DNA of 64,000 nt from Pedobacter endophyticus (GCF_015679185.1 NZ_CP064939.1:1798001-1862000); one strand, 5' to 3'. Shown: positions 1-8,807, numbered from the stretch's first letter. A program made the numbers and translations. Notes: generated by a model from the letters alone, not told the origin.

Positions 1-1210
1 TATATTGCTCAATAACGTTTCTATCGATCCTTGGCACATAATAAAAGCCTTTGGTATAGGCAATCGACGACATTTTGGCGAGGTTGTGGTAACCATTTTT
101 ATTCTTGGCCAAAAGCACCATCTGGTAGCCATTATCTTTTGTAGTCCGATCGAGATGATTATCGCAAACGAAAAACTCAACCCCAACAATTGGCGTCATT
201 ACTACTTCTGTAGGGCGTTTTCCGGCTTCAATGGCCTCGGCATTTTTAGCCTCAGCAGCTTTATTGTGATTTAATACGGCATTAACGAAATGGAAAGCCC
301 CCATCATATTGGCATGATCGGTCATCGCTACGGCCGGCATTTTTTCGCTGGCTGCTGCCTTTACCAATGCAGGAATGCTAATGGTACTTTGCAAAACCGA
401 AAATTGCGTGTGGTTATGCAAGTGTACAAAGGTTGCTCCTGCCAGTTCTTGCCTGTTTTCGGCCAGTTCTTGTTTAGATACGCCTCCGCCCTCGGCTTTT
501 TGCAAGCGTTTGCGAATTTCATCGGAGGCGGCTTTTAGGTTAACATGAGGAATGCCAAAACTTGGAATGGAGCCGGGGTTAAATTCCCTGAAACGTGGAA
601 AATATTCGGCATCAACAAGGAGTTCTTCTTTTTTGAATACATCCTTTTTTATCAGCTCCAGAAAGCACCGTGTTGTAGCTTCCACATCGGCAGTTGCATT
701 ATGCGCCTCGTTAAAGGGTACACCAAATAAATAGGAATGCAGCTCGGTTAAAGTAGGCAATTTAAATTTACCTCCGCGACCGCCGGGAAGCTTTAAAAGC
801 TCTGCTGTAATTTCGGTACAAGTATCTAAAACCGGCATTTCTGCCATCCTGTTTTCAATGCCAAAACGGTGAAACTCGCAGCCCATAATGTTAACATCGA
901 AGCCCACATTTTGTCCAACAATAAATTTCGATTTGGATAAGGCGATATTGAATTTCTCTAATACCTCCAAAAGCGTTACGCCCTGTTCGGCTGCGAGCTC
1001 CGTTGAAATACCGTGAATCCTTTCCGCATCGTATGGAATGTTAAAACCCTCTGGCTTAACCAAATAATCTTGATGCTCAACCATCCTACCCATATCATCA
1101 TGCAGCTGCCACGCAATTTGAATACAACGCGGCCAGTTATCGGTATCGGTAATTGGTGCATTATAATTACGAGGCAAACCCGTGGTTTCGGTATCAAAAA
1201 TTAAGTACAT
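1..1210 (-). CDS. dnaE: DNA polymerase III alpha subunit with fused N-terminal exonuclease (partial, N-terminal part)
   Basis: This is the first ~403 residues of the replicative polymerase; the rest lies beyond the left window edge. It starts MYLIFDTETTG at position 1210. Residues 1-190 are a DEDDh proofreading exonuclease of the DnaQ type: DTETTG (motif I), VGQNVGFDV near residue 95 (motif II) and HNATADVEAT near residue 168 (motif III with its catalytic His and Asp). A linker follows, then the PHP domain of DnaE opens near residue 258 with VHLHNHTQFSVL and continues with the conserved YVPRID near the edge. The fused arrangement is known from Bacteroidota, where proofreading is carried on the alpha chain. 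It is transcribed away from mdh. Identification is firm; the polymerase domain itself cannot be seen here. Confidence 0.93.
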   Translation of the reverse strand, partial: MYLIFDTETTGLPRNYNAPITDTDNWPRCIQIAWQLHDDMGRMVEHQDYLVKPEGFNIPYDAERIHGISTELAAEQGVTLLEVLEKFNIALSKSKFIVGQNVGFDVNIMGCEFHRFGIENRMAEMPVLDTCTEITAELLKLPGGRGGKFKLPTLTELHSYLFGVPFNEAHNATADVEATTRCFLELIKKDVFKKEELLVDAEYFPRFREFNPGSIPSFGIPHVNLKAASDEIRKRLQKAEGGGVSKQELAENRQELAGATFVHLHNHTQFSVLQSTISIPALVKAAASEKMPAVAMTDHANMMGAFHFVNAVLNHNKAAEAKNAEAIEAGKRPTEVVMTPIVGVEFFVCDNHLDRTTKDNGYQMVLLAKNKNGYHNLAKMSSIAYTKGFYYVPRIDRNVIEQY

Positions 1211-1764
1211 ATTGTGTAGTAAAGAATGAGCCGCTGGAGAACATCAACGGTTCTTCAAAAATAAGAAATTTGAGAGCGGAATTTGTCAGTGACTTATCAA
1301 CAAAGTAAATGAAGGAATGAGTGAAAAAATGATTGGGTGAGTGATGCCTCTGCCCAGCTGTCATCCGATAGCTATCGGATCCGAGATACGAGGAATCTCT
1401 AACCGACCAGCACTGGCGCAGCCCACCCACTGCCCTTAATTGGCCTGTGCTATTATTAAGACAGCATTTTATCGCCTGGGGATTCTTCCTTCGTCAGAAT
1501 GACAGCCTCGCCCCAACCTTCCTTCCCACAGGCTTCAGCATGGCATTAAGATTCCCGCCTGCGCGGGAAAGACGACTGGAATAATTAACGTCATCCGTAT
1601 TGATTTTATCCAATAAATTACAATCAGAATGGCAAAAACAACCCAAATTTTAATCTGCTTAATCCATAAAACCTGCCAAAGTTTTTAAAAAGCATTTTTT
1701 AACCTTATATTTATTTCTACCTTCGATGGGTATTTAACAAATAAGGAAACTTAAATTATAATAT
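1211..1764. repeat. Intergenic repeat-bearing gap between divergent dnaE and mdh
   Basis: No gene is supported in this gap. It holds an 18-bp perfect palindrome, ATCCGATAGCTATCGGAT, at 1363-1380. A second palindrome, TTCCCGCCTGCGCGGGAA, lies at 1552-1569, followed by the GACGACTG that accompanies it elsewhere in the window. At 1589-1625 there is a reversed copy of the AT-rich leader of the composite palindromic elements, including GACGT. TACCTTCG at 1728-1735 resembles a Bacteroidota -7 element (TAnnTTTG) and is the best candidate for the mdh promoter. Confidence 0.6.
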
Positions 1765-2703
1765 ATGAAAGTAACGGTTGTTGGTGCGGGCGCAGTAGGC
1801 GCTACCTGCGCAGATAATATTGCCCGAAAAGAATTAGCTGATGAATTGGTTTTGTTAGATATTAAAGAAGGTTTTGCCGAAGGCAAGGCTATCGATATGA
1901 TGCAAACTGCAACCCTGTTGGGTTTTGACACCAAAATTACCGGGGTTACTGCCGATTATAGCAAAACAGCAGGCTCGGATGTGGTTGTGATCACCTCTGG
2001 CTTACCACGTAAACCGGGCATGACCCGCGAAGATTTAATCGGCATCAATGCCGGAATTGTTAAAGGCGTTGCCGAAAATATTTTAAAATTCTCTCCAGAA
2101 GCCATTTTTATCGTCATCAGTAATCCAATGGATACCATGACTTACCTGGCGCTGAAATCGTTGGGTTTACCAAAAAACAGAATAATTGGCATGGGCGGTA
2201 CGCTTGACAGCGCTCGCTTTAAATTTTACCTTTCGCAAGCACTTCAATGCAATCCCAGCGACCTGCAAGGCTTCGTAATAGGCGGCCACGGCGATACCAC
2301 CATGATTCCGTTAACAAGATTAGCAACATATCAAAGCCTACCAGTGAGCAATCTTTTAGATCAGGCAACATTGGATAAAGTAGCAGCCGATACCATGGTT
2401 GGCGGCGCAACATTAACCGGATTGATTGGAACTTCTGCTTGGTACGCCCCCGGCGCAGCTGGTGCCGCACTTGTAGAAGCCATTATTCGAGATGAAAAGA
2501 AACTATTTACCTGCTGTGTTGCCTTAGACGGTGAATATGGCCAGAGCGATATTTGCTTAGGCGTTCCGGTAGTTATCGGCCGTAACGGTTGGGAAAAAAT
2601 CATCGATTTTAAGCTTACCGAAACCGAACAAGCGGCGTTTAACAAAAGTGCCGAGGCGGTTAAAAACATGAACGCGGTGCTTGTAGGCATGAATTTGATT
2701 TAA
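1765..2703 (+). CDS. mdh: Malate dehydrogenase
   Basis: NAD-dependent malate dehydrogenase, interconverting malate and oxaloacetate in the cytosolic TCA cycle. The 312-residue length is normal for the LDH-like MDH group. The N-terminus carries the dinucleotide-binding glycine motif GAGAVGATCA (residues 7-16). The mobile-loop substrate arginines lie in GLPRKPGMTRED, the conserved ISNPMD follows, and the catalytic histidine is H175 in GGHGDTTM. The gene stands alone and is followed by a strong hairpin with a T-run inside a MITE-like element. Start ATG 1765 gives the family-typical MKVTVVGAG beginning. Confidence 0.97.
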   Translation: MKVTVVGAGAVGATCADNIARKELADELVLLDIKEGFAEGKAIDMMQTATLLGFDTKITGVTADYSKTAGSDVVVITSGLPRKPGMTREDLIGINAGIVKGVAENILKFSPEAIFIVISNPMDTMTYLALKSLGLPKNRIIGMGGTLDSARFKFYLSQALQCNPSDLQGFVIGGHGDTTMIPLTRLATYQSLPVSNLLDQATLDKVAADTMVGGATLTGLIGTSAWYAPGAAGAALVEAIIRDEKKLFTCCVALDGEYGQSDICLGVPVVIGRNGWEKIIDFKLTETEQAAFNKSAEAVKNMNAVLVGMNLI

Positions 2704-2736
2704 ACTCAATGTAAATGCACTTTCAGCGTACGCCTA

Positions 2737-2917
2737 ACGTCATTTAGTTAACCTTGATCGGCGTCAGTCTTCGGCTCCCTGCCCGACCGGCCGGGCAGGG
2801 AGCCGAAGACTTTTTTTATTGGGCAAATCATTAATATCTGCCCTTCGACTCCCTGTTCGGTCAGGCCGGCGCTCAGGGTGCCAATGTTCTATAATTTTAT
2901 CCTTAACTAAATGACGT
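2737..2917. mobile_element. MITE-like element with 15-bp inverted ends (copy A)
   Basis: The ends are perfect inverted repeats: ACGTCATTTAGTTAA (2737-2751) and TTAACTAAATGACGT (2903-2917). The 181-bp interior contains the terminator hairpin listed separately and the words CTTCGACTCC and GCTCAGGGTG that also occur in the other copies near 29.9, 51.6 and 57.2 kb. GCCT occurs directly outside both ends (2732-2735 and 2918-2921), a possible short target duplication. No coding capacity is present, so it would need a transposase supplied elsewhere. Confidence 0.7.
2766..2817 (+). terminator. Strong intrinsic terminator after mdh
   Basis: A perfect 20-bp stem is formed by positions 2766-2785 and 2792-2811 around a six-base loop ACCGGC, followed by a run of seven T. 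It is GC-rich (core CTCCCTGCCCG). It sits 63 bp after the mdh stop and is carried inside the MITE-like element, so the mobile element appears to provide the terminator. Confidence 0.85.
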
Positions 2918-2935
2918 GCCTTACACGCTAAAAAA

Positions 2936-3361
2936 ATGAAAGCAATCTCCATCCCTTTAATACCAATAAATTTGCAAGACGACGGTTTCCACCTTTTGGT
3001 GGAAATTGTTGTTTTTAACCAAAAGCACTTTGCCGTGTTAGATACCGGCGCATCGCGAAGCGTTTTTGATAAAACCCTGATTGAGCAGAATCTGGCAGAA
3101 ATACTCGAGGTTTCAAACGAGATCAACGCGGCTACTTTATTTACCACAACAACAACTATTCAGGCTACAATTCCAGAATTAAAAATCGGCAAACTGAAAA
3201 TTAAGGATTACGAAACGGTTGCGTTCGATTTGCAATCGGTAAGCCAAACGTACCAACAATTTGGACACCCGCCCATTATGAGCATTATTGGCGGAGATAT
3301 TTTAATGCAGTATAAAGCCGTTATAAACTACGATAAGCTGATTTTAAGGTTGTACAAATAG
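2936..3361 (+). CDS. Retropepsin-like aspartyl protease family protein
   Basis: A 141-residue protein of the clan AA single-lobe aspartic protease type. It has the active-site motif DTGAS at residues 36-40 (FAVLDTGASRSVFD) and the second hydrophobic-glycine motif IIGGDIL near residue 120, which in this fold packs against the active site. Such proteins act as homodimers. No signal peptide is visible, so it is probably cytoplasmic. The substrate is unknown. The haemoglobin gene starts 6 bp after its stop codon, so the two are probably co-transcribed. Confidence 0.8.
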   Translation: MKAISIPLIPINLQDDGFHLLVEIVVFNQKHFAVLDTGASRSVFDKTLIEQNLAEILEVSNEINAATLFTTTTTIQATIPELKIGKLKIKDYETVAFDLQSVSQTYQQFGHPPIMSIIGGDILMQYKAVINYDKLILRLYK

Positions 3362-3366
3362 CGAAG

Positions 3367-3762
3367 ATGAAGATCGACATTAATAACAGAGCAGATATTA
3401 TCAGTCTGGTCGACACTTTTTACGGCCGTGTTGAAAAAGACACCATTATAGGCCCCATTTTCACGCAGGTTATCCGCGTTGATTGGGCGCACCACCTGCC
3501 CAAAATGTACGACTTTTGGGAAAGCGTCCTTTTTGGCAAAGCAATTTATAAGGGAAACCCGATGTTGACGCATTTCGATATTGATAAAAAAGCATCGTTA
3601 AAAACAGATCAGTTCGAAGCATGGAAAACCCTCTTTTTTAATACTGTTGATGATTTATTCGAGGGTGAAAACGCATCGACGATTAAACAAAAAGCACAAT
3701 CTATTGCCGATTTAATGCATTTTAAGCTAAACCCACCAAAACCCGGCACCAGGATAATGTAG
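3367..3762 (+). CDS. Group III truncated haemoglobin
   Basis: A 131-residue two-over-two globin. The group III pattern is visible: DTFYGRVEKDTIIGPIF at the B/C region, WAHHLPKMYDFWESVLFG in the E region, and PMLTHF with H69 as probable proximal haem ligand. Proteins of this group bind O2, NO or cyanide; the physiological role in Bacteroidota is unsettled. It lies 6 bp downstream of the aspartyl-protease-like gene and probably shares its transcript. Confidence 0.9.
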   Translation: MKIDINNRADIISLVDTFYGRVEKDTIIGPIFTQVIRVDWAHHLPKMYDFWESVLFGKAIYKGNPMLTHFDIDKKASLKTDQFEAWKTLFFNTVDDLFEGENASTIKQKAQSIADLMHFKLNPPKPGTRIM

Positions 3763-3822
3763 CAGCGCTACTTTGATTTTGTTGAGTTTCTTTCTAAATT
3801 TAACTATACAAACAAACTAGCT

Positions 3823-4362
3823 ATGAAATTTTTAAAAATCTTTGTCGGAATAATCGTTATTCTGGCGCTCATTATCGTAGTGGGAGGTTTCTTTCTTCCC
3901 AAAACCTATTCGGTAAGCAGAAGTTCGGTAATTAATGCGCCCGATAGTGTGATCTACAGAAACATTGCCAATTTTAATGAGTTTTACAAGTGGAATCCAT
4001 GGGCTAAAATGGAGCCTAGCGCAAAAGTGACCTTTTCTGGCATACCAGAACAACCAAACCACAGGTACTAATGGGCGGGAAAAGAAACCGGATCGGGATA
4101 TATGAAGATCATCAAGGTAGCCCCCAACCAGGAAGTAGACATTGATTTAATGTTCAAGGAACCTTATGAAAGCCATTCGGACACGAAATTTAACATTGAA
4201 CCAGAAGGTGCGGGTAACAAGGTTACGTGGACCATGAGCGGAGACCATAATATACTGAGTAAATGGATGTGTGTTTTTATGGGAGGAATGGATAAAATGA
4301 TCGGAAAGGACTTTGATGCCGGTTTAAAATCGCTAAAAGACAAATCAGAAAAAGGAATATAA
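3823..4362 (+). pseudogene. SRPBCC (START/Bet v1-like) family gene interrupted by an in-frame TAA
   Basis: Positions 3823-4071 encode an N-terminal membrane segment (residues ~5-25) and the start of a lipid/polyketide-cyclase-like SRPBCC domain (YRNIANFNEFYKWNPWAKM). Positions 4072-4362 continue the same domain in the same frame (SGYMKIIKVAPNQEVDIDL, then a C-terminal helix). A single TAA at 4069-4071, codon 83, between TAC and TGG, separates the halves. Family members have a continuous stretch here, with an ordinary residue before the Trp, so an AAA-to-TAA change would explain it. There is no frameshift. ATG 4102 could restart the second half, but that would lack the membrane anchor. Either a real nonsense mutation or a base error. 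Confidence 0.72.
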
Positions 4363-4372
4363 CAAAAAACCG

Positions 4373-4403
4373 AAGCCTTTCAGCACCCAGAAAGGCTTTT
4401 TTT
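4373..4403 (+). terminator. Intrinsic terminator after the SRPBCC gene
   Basis: The stem AAGCCTTTC (4373-4381) pairs with GAAAGGCTT (4390-4398) around an eight-base loop and is followed by T residues to 4403. It separates the SRPBCC gene from the two-component operon. Confidence 0.85.
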
Positions 4404-4517
4404 GCATCTCTATTTCTTGAATATGAAACAAAAATGGCATTTTTCTGTTAAAAAATCAGTTAAATTAGCGGTTGGATCCTTTTTAATTGATTTCCCTTTT
4501 TAGATTAATTGCCCTTA

Positions 4518-5192
4518 ATGAATTTATTACTTGTAGAAGATGAGCCCAATGTAGTTTCTGTCGTTTCGAGAGGCTTAACCGACGAGGGTTTCAGTGTGAG
4601 TGTTGCTCCTGATGGATTGATTGGCAAGCGAATGGCGCTCGAAAATCATTTCGATATCATCATTTTGGATATTATGCTCCCAGGTATCAACGGCCTCGAG
4701 CTTTGTAAAATCATTAAAGAGGGCAAACCAAACACGCCTGTTATTATGCTTACCGCCCTTGGCACTACCGAAAACGTAGTAAATGGCTTAGATAACGGTG
4801 CTGATGATTACCTGATAAAACCATTTAAATTTGCCGAACTGTTTGCCCGGATCCGAATGTTGATCAGGCGATACAATGGCGTTACAGCACTCGATCATGT
4901 AATCAATATTGCGGATCTTGAAATCAACATCAGCGCCAAAACTGTAAAGCGCAACCAACAAGAAGTTACGCTTACCGCTACCGAATACCGCCTGCTCGAA
5001 TATCTGGCCAAAAATAAGGGCAAAATCCTTTCTCGGATAGATATATTAGAAAGCGTATGGGATATCGACTTCAATTTGGGCACAAACGTGGTTGATGTTT
5101 ATGTAAATTACCTGCGCAAAAAAATAGATAAAAATAGTGACCAGAAACTTATTCATACCGCTGTAGGCCTGGGCTACGTGTTAAAAGGTTAG
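4518..5192 (+). CDS. OmpR-family response regulator
   Basis: A 224-residue DNA-binding response regulator. The receiver domain (residues 1-115) has the acidic pocket E7/D8, phosphoacceptor D51 in IILDIMLPG, the conserved T in MLTALG and K in LIKPFKF. The C-terminal winged-helix trans-activation domain ends YLRKKIDK...VGLGYVLKG. I use ATG 4518 (MNLLLVEDEP) rather than the TTG three codons upstream because families begin just before the first beta strand. The stop is 3 bp before the kinase start, so the two genes form one operon. The regulon is unknown. Confidence 0.93.
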   Translation: MNLLLVEDEPNVVSVVSRGLTDEGFSVSVAPDGLIGKRMALENHFDIIILDIMLPGINGLELCKIIKEGKPNTPVIMLTALGTTENVVNGLDNGADDYLIKPFKFAELFARIRMLIRRYNGVTALDHVINIADLEINISAKTVKRNQQEVTLTATEYRLLEYLAKNKGKILSRIDILESVWDIDFNLGTNVVDVYVNYLRKKIDKNSDQKLIHTAVGLGYVLKG

Positions 5193-5195
5193 TGA

Positions 5196-6551
5196 ATGGA
5201 AATCGCAAAAAAGATCACTTTATTATTCGCCATTCTGTCTGCAATAATTATTTCGCTTTTAAGTGGATTCGTTTGGTACTTTGCCAATGATTTTGCCTTC
5301 GAAGATTTTTATAAACGGCTGGAGGCAAGGGTCCGGATTTCTGCTCAGCTTAAACTATACCAGGATGTAAATAACCCGGCGTATGCCAAAATGCGTAATC
5401 AATACTTAGAACGATTGCCATCCGAACAAGCCTTTATATTTGAGGCCAACAGCCCGAGGCCAAAAAACATCGACAGCGGTTTGCCGCAAAGTTTCTATAA
5501 AAAAATCAGGGCGGGGCTCATGTCGCGGTACCGTGTAGAAAATCATTTCTACGCAGGGAAATCGTTTAAAATCAACAATAAAGATTATTTGGTAATCATT
5601 TCTGCCAACGATCCGGTTGGTTTTCGTGAGCTAAAAGACTTACAGCACATCCTGATTATCGGCTTTTTTCTGTCCGTTTTCCTTTCCTTTGTGGTGGGCT
5701 GGCGTTTCTCCAATTATATGCTTATGCCCTTACGAAAAATAATCAAGAGCGTAAAAAAGATCAAGGCAGAGAACCTGCACATGCGTTTGGAGGTTAAACA
5801 AGGAAGTGATGAAATGTCGCAGCTGGCCGAAACCTTCAACAACATGCTTAACCGGCTCGAAACGGCTTTCGAAACGCAGAATAATTTCATCAGCAACGCC
5901 TCGCACGAACTGCGCACGCCTCTTACCATCATTAGCGGCGAAGTAGAATTGGCCTTAAAAGCTGCAAACGATACTGAAAAGCAAACCATTGCTCTCGCCA
6001 AAATCAAGGATGAGGCGGAGCGGTTAGAACATATCCTAACCAGCCTGCTCGGACTGGCTCAGTCGGGGTTTAATGGCAAAAACCAGCCCCGCGAAGCAGT
6101 AAGGATGGATGAGTTGTTGTGGGAAATTAAGGGCTCAGTAAACCAGGTTTATCCGAACAGCAAAATAGAAATCGATTTAGATAAGCTTCCTGACGATGAG
6201 CAGCTGCTCACCTTGCGGGTAAACAAGAATCTTATTAAGCTAGCCATTACCAACATTGTAAGCAACGCCTGCAAATACTCCAACGGCAAATCAGTAAATA
6301 TTGCCCTCGAGAGCAATGGCAACACCATTTCTGTGGCAGTAACCGATCAGGGAATCGGCATTCCGCAAACCGACATCCAACATATTTTCGAGCCTTTTTA
6401 CCGCGCTTCTAACACCAACAACTACAAGGGCTATGGCGTTGGCCTTCCCTTGTCGTTAAACATCATTCGCCTCCATCGGGGCTCTATCGCCATAAAATCG
6501 CAGGAAGGAATCGGAACAGAGATTAAGGTTTTACTGCCTTTAATGTTTTAG
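5196..6551 (+). CDS. HAMP-domain sensor histidine kinase
   Basis: A 451-residue inner-membrane kinase that should phosphorylate the regulator encoded 3 bp upstream. It has a first membrane segment (~8-29), a periplasmic sensor region of about 120 residues, a second segment (~150-172) and a HAMP linker. The HisKA box follows with phosphorylated H237 in NASHELRTPL. The HATPase domain shows N-box NIVSNACKYSNG, G1 DQGIGIP, F-box FEPFYRA and G2 GYGVGLPLS. The sensed signal cannot be read from the sequence. Family resemblance is to CusS/ArlS-type kinases that partner OmpR regulators. Confidence 0.93.
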   Translation: MEIAKKITLLFAILSAIIISLLSGFVWYFANDFAFEDFYKRLEARVRISAQLKLYQDVNNPAYAKMRNQYLERLPSEQAFIFEANSPRPKNIDSGLPQSFYKKIRAGLMSRYRVENHFYAGKSFKINNKDYLVIISANDPVGFRELKDLQHILIIGFFLSVFLSFVVGWRFSNYMLMPLRKIIKSVKKIKAENLHMRLEVKQGSDEMSQLAETFNNMLNRLETAFETQNNFISNASHELRTPLTIISGEVELALKAANDTEKQTIALAKIKDEAERLEHILTSLLGLAQSGFNGKNQPREAVRMDELLWEIKGSVNQVYPNSKIEIDLDKLPDDEQLLTLRVNKNLIKLAITNIVSNACKYSNGKSVNIALESNGNTISVAVTDQGIGIPQTDIQHIFEPFYRASNTNNYKGYGVGLPLSLNIIRLHRGSIAIKSQEGIGTEIKVLLPLMF

Positions 6552-7332
6552 ATTTTTTCTTTTGAAAACGAAGGGGTGTTTGCTTTTGGCGCTGTCATTC
6601 TGAGTTTTAATTTTCGGGAAAAACTCAATATAAAGTGACGTCGTTCTTAAGAAGAATGCTCTTAAGAAGCGTCGTCATTTCGAGCGTAGCCGAGAAATCT
6701 TTATTTAAGGTTCAAAGATTTCTCCTCCATAGGTGCTCCCTTGGAGCACTTCGGTCGAAAGGACGATTTTCAAGGCGTTTACGGAAACGTCAATGTAGTT
6801 TTAATTTTTCAGAAAAAAAATCAATACGGCATGACGTAAAATACTGAATGGCAAAATTTTGCTGTCATTCTGAATGTAATGAAGAATCTGCAAGCGATGG
6901 ATCCGATAGGTATCGGATTATCGGGAAAGCATCCGCAACCTACATCTCACCGTCCTTGCTCCCTTCACTTGCCCTTTTAGGCAGTGCGTTATTGGCGTTT
7001 TGTTATTCATCGCCTGGGGATCCTTCGCTGTACTCAGGATGACAGCGTAAAAAAACTTGTCACCCCAACTCCTTTTTTTTTCAAAAACTCACCTCTGAGG
7101 ATGACGACCGTTCTCAGAAAACGCCATAAAATATGTTGCCATCCGATAGCTATCGGATTTGATAATTCCAGCTCGTAAAACGATGTTTCATAGATGTGTC
7201 CACATCATAGGAAAAGTCGGGACGGGTTGTACCTCAGCATAACAAACTTTTTCTGTCATTCTGAAATTTAATCAGGACGAAAGGTTTCATTTGGAACGAC
7301 TAAGTTCAATCTCAATTCCGTACTTTTGTGCC
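6552..7332. repeat. Intergenic repeat cluster containing a composite palindromic element
   Basis: No gene is supported; open frames here translate repeat DNA. A composite palindromic element runs about 6605-6798: AT-rich leader, GTGACGT, then the inverted pair CGTCATTTCGAG...GACGATTTT around AGAAATCTTT...AAAGATTTCT, and the end AAACGTCAATGTAG. A second leader begins at once (TTTTAATTT to ATGACGT at 6836). Further on are GTCATTCTGA words, two CCGATAG/CTATCGG-type motifs (about 6900 and 7150) and the word ATGTGTCCACATCATAGGAA, which recurs near 22.2, 32.4 and 42.9 kb. Confidence 0.65.
7321..7328 (+). promoter_or_regulatory. TAnnTTTG -7 element abutting the aminotransferase start
   Basis: TACTTTTG matches the Bacteroidota -7 consensus and ends 4 bp before ATG 7333. 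Initiation from it would give a leaderless or nearly leaderless transcript. No convincing -33 TTTG is present at the usual 19-bp spacing. Confidence 0.4.
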
Positions 7333-8529
7333 ATGCTTACCCAACGTCAGTTGTTTTTACAACATAATGCACAAACATCCCCCGAACCGTTAATGCTCGA
7401 ATTTGTGCGGGCAAAAGGGGTTTATATTTACGATTCGACAGGTAAAGCGCACCTCGACCTTATTGCGGGTATTGGCGTGAGCAATGTGGGTCACTGCCAT
7501 CCGGCGGTAGTTAAGGCCATACAAGAGCAAGCCGAAACCTACATGCATTTAATGGTTTATGGCGAATATGTGCAAACGCCCCAGGTAAACTTTGCAAAAG
7601 CGTTGGCCGATATTTTGCCAGAAAGCTTAAGCTGTACCTATTTTTTAAATTCGGGCACCGAAGCTGTTGAAGGTGCTATGAAACTGGCCAAGCGCTATAC
7701 GGGCAGAAAAGGATTTATCGCCTGCAAAAATGCCTATCATGGCAGTACTCAAGGGGCTGAAAGCCTGATGGAAAGTGATTTCTATTCGTCAGGATACGGG
7801 CCATTTTTACCACACGTAAGTTTTATTGAACACAATAATGTAGCCGACCTTGATAAGATAACCGAAGAAATTGCGGCAGTTTTTATCGAGCCCATTCAAG
7901 GTGAGGCCGGAATAAGAGTGGCCGATTTAAGCTACATGCAGGCTTTGCGTGCGAAGTGTAGCGAAACGAAAACGCTGCTGATTTTCGATGAAATTCAATC
8001 GGGCTTCGGCCGAAGCGGCAAAATGTTCGCATTTGAACATTATAATGTAGTGCCCGATGTTTTGCTTCTGGCTAAAGGCATTGGCGGCGGAATGCCTATT
8101 GGTGCTTTTATTAGTTCGCTCGAAATTATGTCGGTTTTGTCTCACACACCGATCTTGGGCCACATGACAACCTTTGGCGGTCACCCGGTTTGCTGTGCCG
8201 CGGGCCTTGCAACCTTGCGCACCCTGGTTGATAAGAAGATTGTTGACGAAGTGGAAGAAAAAGGACAGCTTTTTAAAACGCTCTTACAACATCCTGCCAT
8301 AAAAGAAATAAGGGGAAAAGGCTTAATGCTTGCGGTGGAGTTCGACAGTTTCGAAACAAACAAAAAAATTATCGATGCCTGCATTTTAGATGGGGTACTG
8401 TCTGACTGGTTTTTGCACTGCAGCAATTCGATGCGCATAGCGCCACCATTAATTATCACTAAAGAACAAATTGAAGAAACTTGCGCTATAATACTTAAAA
8501 ATGTAGATTTAGTTTTGGAAGAAGTCTGA
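7333..8529 (+). CDS. Class III (acetylornithine/ornithine-type) aminotransferase
   Basis: A 398-residue PLP enzyme of the class III (subgroup II) aminotransferases, which move an amino group from omega-amines or ornithine derivatives to 2-oxoglutarate. Visible are the substrate-entry GIGVSNVGHCHP, YFLNSGTEAVEGAMKLAKR, the conserved LIFDEIQSGFGRSG preceding the cofactor Asp region, LAKGIGGGMPIGAF with the PLP lysine, and TTFGGHPVCCAAGLA. ATG 7333 (MLTQRQLFLQHNAQTSP) is chosen over TTG 7291, whose extra residues have no family look. No arginine or lysine pathway genes are adjacent, so the exact substrate is open. Its 3' end is followed directly by degenerate word repeats. Confidence 0.85.
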   Translation: MLTQRQLFLQHNAQTSPEPLMLEFVRAKGVYIYDSTGKAHLDLIAGIGVSNVGHCHPAVVKAIQEQAETYMHLMVYGEYVQTPQVNFAKALADILPESLSCTYFLNSGTEAVEGAMKLAKRYTGRKGFIACKNAYHGSTQGAESLMESDFYSSGYGPFLPHVSFIEHNNVADLDKITEEIAAVFIEPIQGEAGIRVADLSYMQALRAKCSETKTLLIFDEIQSGFGRSGKMFAFEHYNVVPDVLLLAKGIGGGMPIGAFISSLEIMSVLSHTPILGHMTTFGGHPVCCAAGLATLRTLVDKKIVDEVEEKGQLFKTLLQHPAIKEIRGKGLMLAVEFDSFETNKKIIDACILDGVLSDWFLHCSNSMRIAPPLIITKEQIEETCAIILKNVDLVLEEV

Positions 8530-8807
8530 GGTCGGGAGTCCGAAGTCCGAAGATAAAGCGGTATAAAGCGTAAAGACTAAAGCTGAAAGCGAAAAGACTA
8601 AAGCTGAAAGCGAAAAGACCAAAGCTGAAAGCGAAAAGCCGAAAGCCGAAAGCCGAAAGCGAAAAGACTAAAGCGTAAACAATTACACTAACCGCAGGAG
8701 AGCGTGATGCCAATACTTGATACTCGATACTCGCTACTTGATACCTGATACTCGCTACTTGATACTCGCTACTCGATACTTAACACCAAATACTCGATAC
8801 TAAAAAA
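8530..8807. repeat. Two low-complexity word arrays
   Basis: Positions ~8560-8680 repeat the word AAAGCTGAAAGCGAAAAGAC with variants. Positions ~8714-8800 repeat GATACTCGCTACTTGATAC with variants. There is no single fixed period; the word is reused with small changes. No gene is supported. The promoter of the following response regulator must lie in or beside the second array. Confidence 0.75.

Noticed and set aside
5..1204. Several short plus-strand frames over the left end
   Set aside because: They are antisense to the dnaE frame, which has intact exonuclease and PHP motifs.
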